DNA of 64,000 nucleotides from positions 1,384,001-1,448,000 of the forward strand of contig NZ_OX030782.1 in the NCBI RefSeq assembly GCF_943733665.1, written 5' to 3'. Both the position numbers and the translations under genes were made by a program. The notes under the pieces are model-generated. The model searched no databases. It saw only the letters and a program-made list of their open reading frames with translations, and was not told where the DNA came from. The number at the start of each line of letters is the position of its first letter. Position 1 is the first letter of the stretch. Below, one piece after another: positions 62,021 to 64,000 of this stretch. Origin of the DNA: Aquimarina sp. Aq107 (GTDB lineage Bacteria > Bacteroidota > Bacteroidia > Flavobacteriales > Flavobacteriaceae).

Positions 62021-62028
62021 TAATTTTG
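62021..62028 (+). promoter_or_regulatory. Candidate -7 box of the DUF4294 gene
   Basis: TAATTTTG matches TAnnTTTG and lies 28 bp before the ATG at 62057. No -33 element was found at normal spacing. Confidence 0.35.
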
Positions 62029-62056
62029 GAACGATTTTAGAAGATCAATATCTATT

Positions 62057-62761
62057 ATGCAGAGAAAAATAATGTACATATTAATGATATTATTTCCATT
62101 AACGGTTTTGTGCCAAAAGGAAATAGATTCAATAAAAACCGATTCTACGGGGTATGTGCAATACTATATTATAGAAGGAGATACAATTCCGCACGATGCT
62201 ATTGATCTTGATGAAGTAGTTATATTAGGTAAGTTAAAATTTAAAGATAGACTGGCAAGAAGAAAGTATCTTATATTAAGACGTAAAACAAGAAAAGTAT
62301 ATCCATATGCAAAATTGGCATCAGATAGACTTACTACGTTAAATGAAAGGTTAAAAAACATTAAATCTAAAAGTGCTCGTAAAAAATATGTAAAAATACT
62401 TCAGAAATATATGGAAGAAGAATTTACAGCAGAGTTAAAAAAGATGACTCGTACGGAAGGGCAGATTTTAGTAAAGTTAATACACAGGCAAACTGGTCAG
62501 ACAATGTTTGATTTGGTAAAGGAATATAGGAGTGGTTGGAAAGCATTCTGGTATAATAGTACCGCTAAACTTTTTAGTATTTCCTTAAAAGAAGAATATG
62601 ATCCTATTAATGTAGAAGAAGATTATTGGATTGAAGATATTCTTCAAAGAAGTTTCCAGTCTAATATATTGGAAGAACAAAAAACGGCATTGGATTTTAG
62701 TTTTTATGATCTTAGAAATAAATGGAACGATACAATTAAAACTACCTCCACAAAGAATTAG
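62057..62761 (+). CDS. Secreted DUF4294 domain protein
   Basis: A 234-residue protein with a signal peptide (about 1-19, FPLTVLCQ). The mature part starts with the short segment YYIIEGDTIPHDAIDLDEVV, and is then helical and very basic (RKYLILRRKTRKVYPYAKLA, the DUF4294 core), ending with TRTEGQILVKLIHRQTGQTM and GWKAFWYNSTAKLFS. This family is confined to Bacteroidota and of unknown function. In my recollection it often sits beside an M42 peptidase gene, as here. Confidence 0.85.
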   Translation: MQRKIMYILMILFPLTVLCQKEIDSIKTDSTGYVQYYIIEGDTIPHDAIDLDEVVILGKLKFKDRLARRKYLILRRKTRKVYPYAKLASDRLTTLNERLKNIKSKSARKKYVKILQKYMEEEFTAELKKMTRTEGQILVKLIHRQTGQTMFDLVKEYRSGWKAFWYNSTAKLFSISLKEEYDPINVEEDYWIEDILQRSFQSNILEEQKTALDFSFYDLRNKWNDTIKTTSTKN

Positions 62762-63019
62762 TGTTATTATATTCCTGTTATTTAATAAGTACTCTTTTAA
62801 TACTATCTCCTAGAAAACTTCTGGTTTATTGATATTGATAATCTAAGTTTTAATTTAAGATATTGTAGTTGTGATTGTTATGGGTTCAGGGAGTGAGAAA
62901 AGCTGTACTCGTATTGTTAAAAACTTTTATCCTTTATTTTGATTTATTTTATTATCTTCGCTTTCCAACTTTTTAAAAACCAGCAAGTTCAGAATTTCTT
63001 TAAAAAAATACTTATTTTT

Positions 63020-63053
63020 TTTGTTGTTGATTAGAAAAAGGGTTGTATGTTTG
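63020..63053 (+). promoter_or_regulatory. rRNA promoter P1
   Basis: TTTG (63020-63023), a 22-nt spacer and TATGTTTG (63046-63053) fit the Bacteroidota -33/-7 consensus. The following CACCCGC is a GC-rich discriminator. A TTG closer by six bases gives a 16-nt spacer as the alternative. Confidence 0.75.
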
Positions 63054-63193
63054 CACCCGCAAAACGGGATATTGTTTTGTTAAGTTCATTGAGATTATTT
63101 TTGTTTGTTTGGGTCAGGTTTTACTGGGGTTTAGATGCTTTTGTAGATTTGGTTCGGGGTTCAAAAAAAACTTTAATTTTTTTTAAAAAAAGT

Positions 63194-63224
63194 TTTGCAG
63201 GATTAAAAAGAGGTTGTATATTTG
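63194..63224 (+). promoter_or_regulatory. rRNA promoter P2
   Basis: TTTG (63194-63197), a 19-nt spacer and TATATTTG (63217-63224) match the -33/-7 consensus with ideal spacing. The discriminator CACCCGC is the same as in P1. Its start lies 171 bp after that of P1. Confidence 0.85.
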
Positions 63225-63508
63225 CACCCGCTTTGAGAAACAAGCGAAGTTCATAAGAATAAAAGTTGTACTGGAGTAGAGTGATTAGGTTCATTTATAG
63301 GGTTCGATTCCTTGTTAATTTTCGATTAACGACCGGCAATGAAGATTGTTTTCGGTTAGTTAAAAAAGTTCATTGATATATTGATTGACAGCGCGTATTA
63401 TGGTTGTATTTATTTACGATCATTTTACAATAAGAATTAAGACTAGAAGCATTTTTGAGATACGATTTAAAATTCCTGTTGTTATTGTTAAATAATATTT
63501 AAGAATAC

Positions 63509-64000
63509 ACGATGAAGAGTTTGATCCTGGCTCAGGATGAACGCTAGCGGCAGGCTTAACACATGCAAGTCGAGGGGTAACGTGAGTGCTTGCACTTGAC
63601 GACGACCGGCGCACGGGTGCGTAACGCGTATAGAACCTACCTTATAGTAAGGGATAGCCCAGAGAAATTTGGATTAATACCTTATAGTATGATAAGATGG
63701 CATCATTTAATCATTAAAGATTTATTGCTATAAGATGGCTATGCGTTCTATTAGCTAGTTGGTATGGTAACGGCATACCAAGGCAACGATAGATAGGGGT
63801 CCTGAGAGGGAGATCCCCCACACTGGTACTGAGACACGGACCAGACTCCTACGGGAGGCAGCAGTGAGGAATATTGGACAATGGAGGCAACTCTGATCCA
63901 GCCATGCCGCGTGTAGGAAGACTGCCCTATGGGTTGTAAACTACTTTTATAGAGGAAGAAACAGTTCCACGTGTGGAACTCTGACGGTACTCTACGAATA
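63509..64000 (+). rRNA. rrs: 16S ribosomal RNA, 5' part (cut by window end)
   Basis: The universal AGAGTTTGATC is at 63516, so the mature 5' end is near 63509. Further anchors are CTCAGGATGAACGCTAGCGG, AACACATGCAAGTCGAG, CTCCTACGGGAGGCAGCAGT near 63847 and the Bacteroidota helix with GAAACAGTTCCACGTGTGG near 63958. The GATGAACGCTAGCGGCAGGC start is typical of Bacteroidota. About the first 490 nt are in the window. Confidence 0.98.

Larger units (their letters stand above)
62762..63508 (+). other. rRNA operon upstream region and leader
   Basis: This 747-bp region has no gene. From 63020 it carries two tandem promoters (listed). From 63280 to 63508 is the 16S leader, with GTTCATTGATATATTGATTGACA at 63368-63390, which matches the leader/processing segment usual before 16S in Bacteroidota. 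The first 250 bp are AT-rich and show nothing else. Confidence 0.7.

Noticed and set aside
63047..63256. Open frame of 69 codons on the plus strand
   Set aside because: It covers both rRNA promoters and their discriminators; the region is regulatory, not coding.
63420..63614. Open frame on the minus strand at the 16S start
   Set aside because: It overlaps the conserved 5' end of 16S rRNA and is a by-product of that sequence.
1..64000. CRISPR array
   Set aside because: No run of regularly spaced repeats was seen; the repeats found are pairs or protein-coding modules.
1..64000. tRNA genes
   Set aside because: No cloverleaf with TTCGAnTC arm and CCA end was recognised in gaps; the internal 16S-23S spacer lies beyond the window.

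Overview
The window is a low-GC, AT-rich chromosomal segment from a member of the Bacteroidota, most likely a marine Flavobacteriaceae of the Aquimarina type. The evidence is a 16S rRNA 5' end of Bacteroidota type, TAnnTTTG-type promoter elements, a type IX secretion sorting domain, many lipoproteins and DUF families typical of the group (DUF4174, DUF4294, DUF4212), and weak Shine-Dalgarno sequences. The genus is a guess. No CRISPR array, tRNA, integrase or complete insertion sequence was seen.

Layout. 1-2309: the 3' end of a PhoH-family ATPase gene, a four-helix-bundle protein with a TTG start, purC, and a DUF4174 protein. 2381-13494: a minus-strand five-gene operon that is the most unusual accessory region. 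It encodes two paralogous tail-fibre-like surface proteins, a 1461-residue RHS protein with a predicted polymorphic-toxin C-terminus, an overlapping lipoprotein that is the obvious immunity candidate, and a SpvB-type protein. Near-identical terminator sequences lie at both borders. 13949-18367: the leucine operon leuA-leuC-leuD-leuB. 18561-26290: a helical-repeat protein, an EamA transporter, an uncharacterised membrane protein, an RluA-type pseudouridine synthase, panB, an NTF2-like lipoprotein, a CPBP protease and sdaA. 26435-28483: dnaK with a candidate heat-shock control region. 28633-39522: a CapK-like adenylating enzyme, a T9SS cargo protein, gamma-glutamyltransferase, a YwqK-type lipoprotein, an ACP phosphodiesterase-like protein, glmM, two tandem lipid A acyltransferase paralogues, a rhomboid protease and a TlpA-like thioredoxin lipoprotein. 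39891-51236: a GAF-domain protein, an HD-PycTM protein, a large metallophosphoesterase/outer-membrane fusion, small secreted proteins, a GNAT enzyme, a propeller-like lipoprotein, Dps and a Nudix hydrolase.

51396-60773 is a coherent acetate/short-chain acid module, all on the plus strand: a zinc-ribbon/HTH protein resembling an IS1 InsA N-terminus, an outer-membrane porin, the small and large subunits of a DUF4212/SSS symporter, a tiny membrane protein, a histidine kinase whose sensor is itself an SSS transporter domain, a stand-alone receiver, and acetyl-CoA synthetase. Together these could take acetate across the outer and inner membranes, sense it, and activate it to acetyl-CoA. The layout parallels the CrbS/CrbR acetate switch of gammaproteobacteria, but the receiver has no DNA-binding domain.

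60825-64000: an M42 aminopeptidase, a DUF4294 protein, then a ribosomal RNA operon with two tandem near-identical promoters and the first ~490 nt of 16S rRNA, cut by the window end.

The best candidates for undescribed biology are the RHS/SpvB/tail-fibre operon, the 1238-residue metallophosphoesterase/kinase-like/barrel fusion, and the transposase-derived putative regulator of the acetate module.
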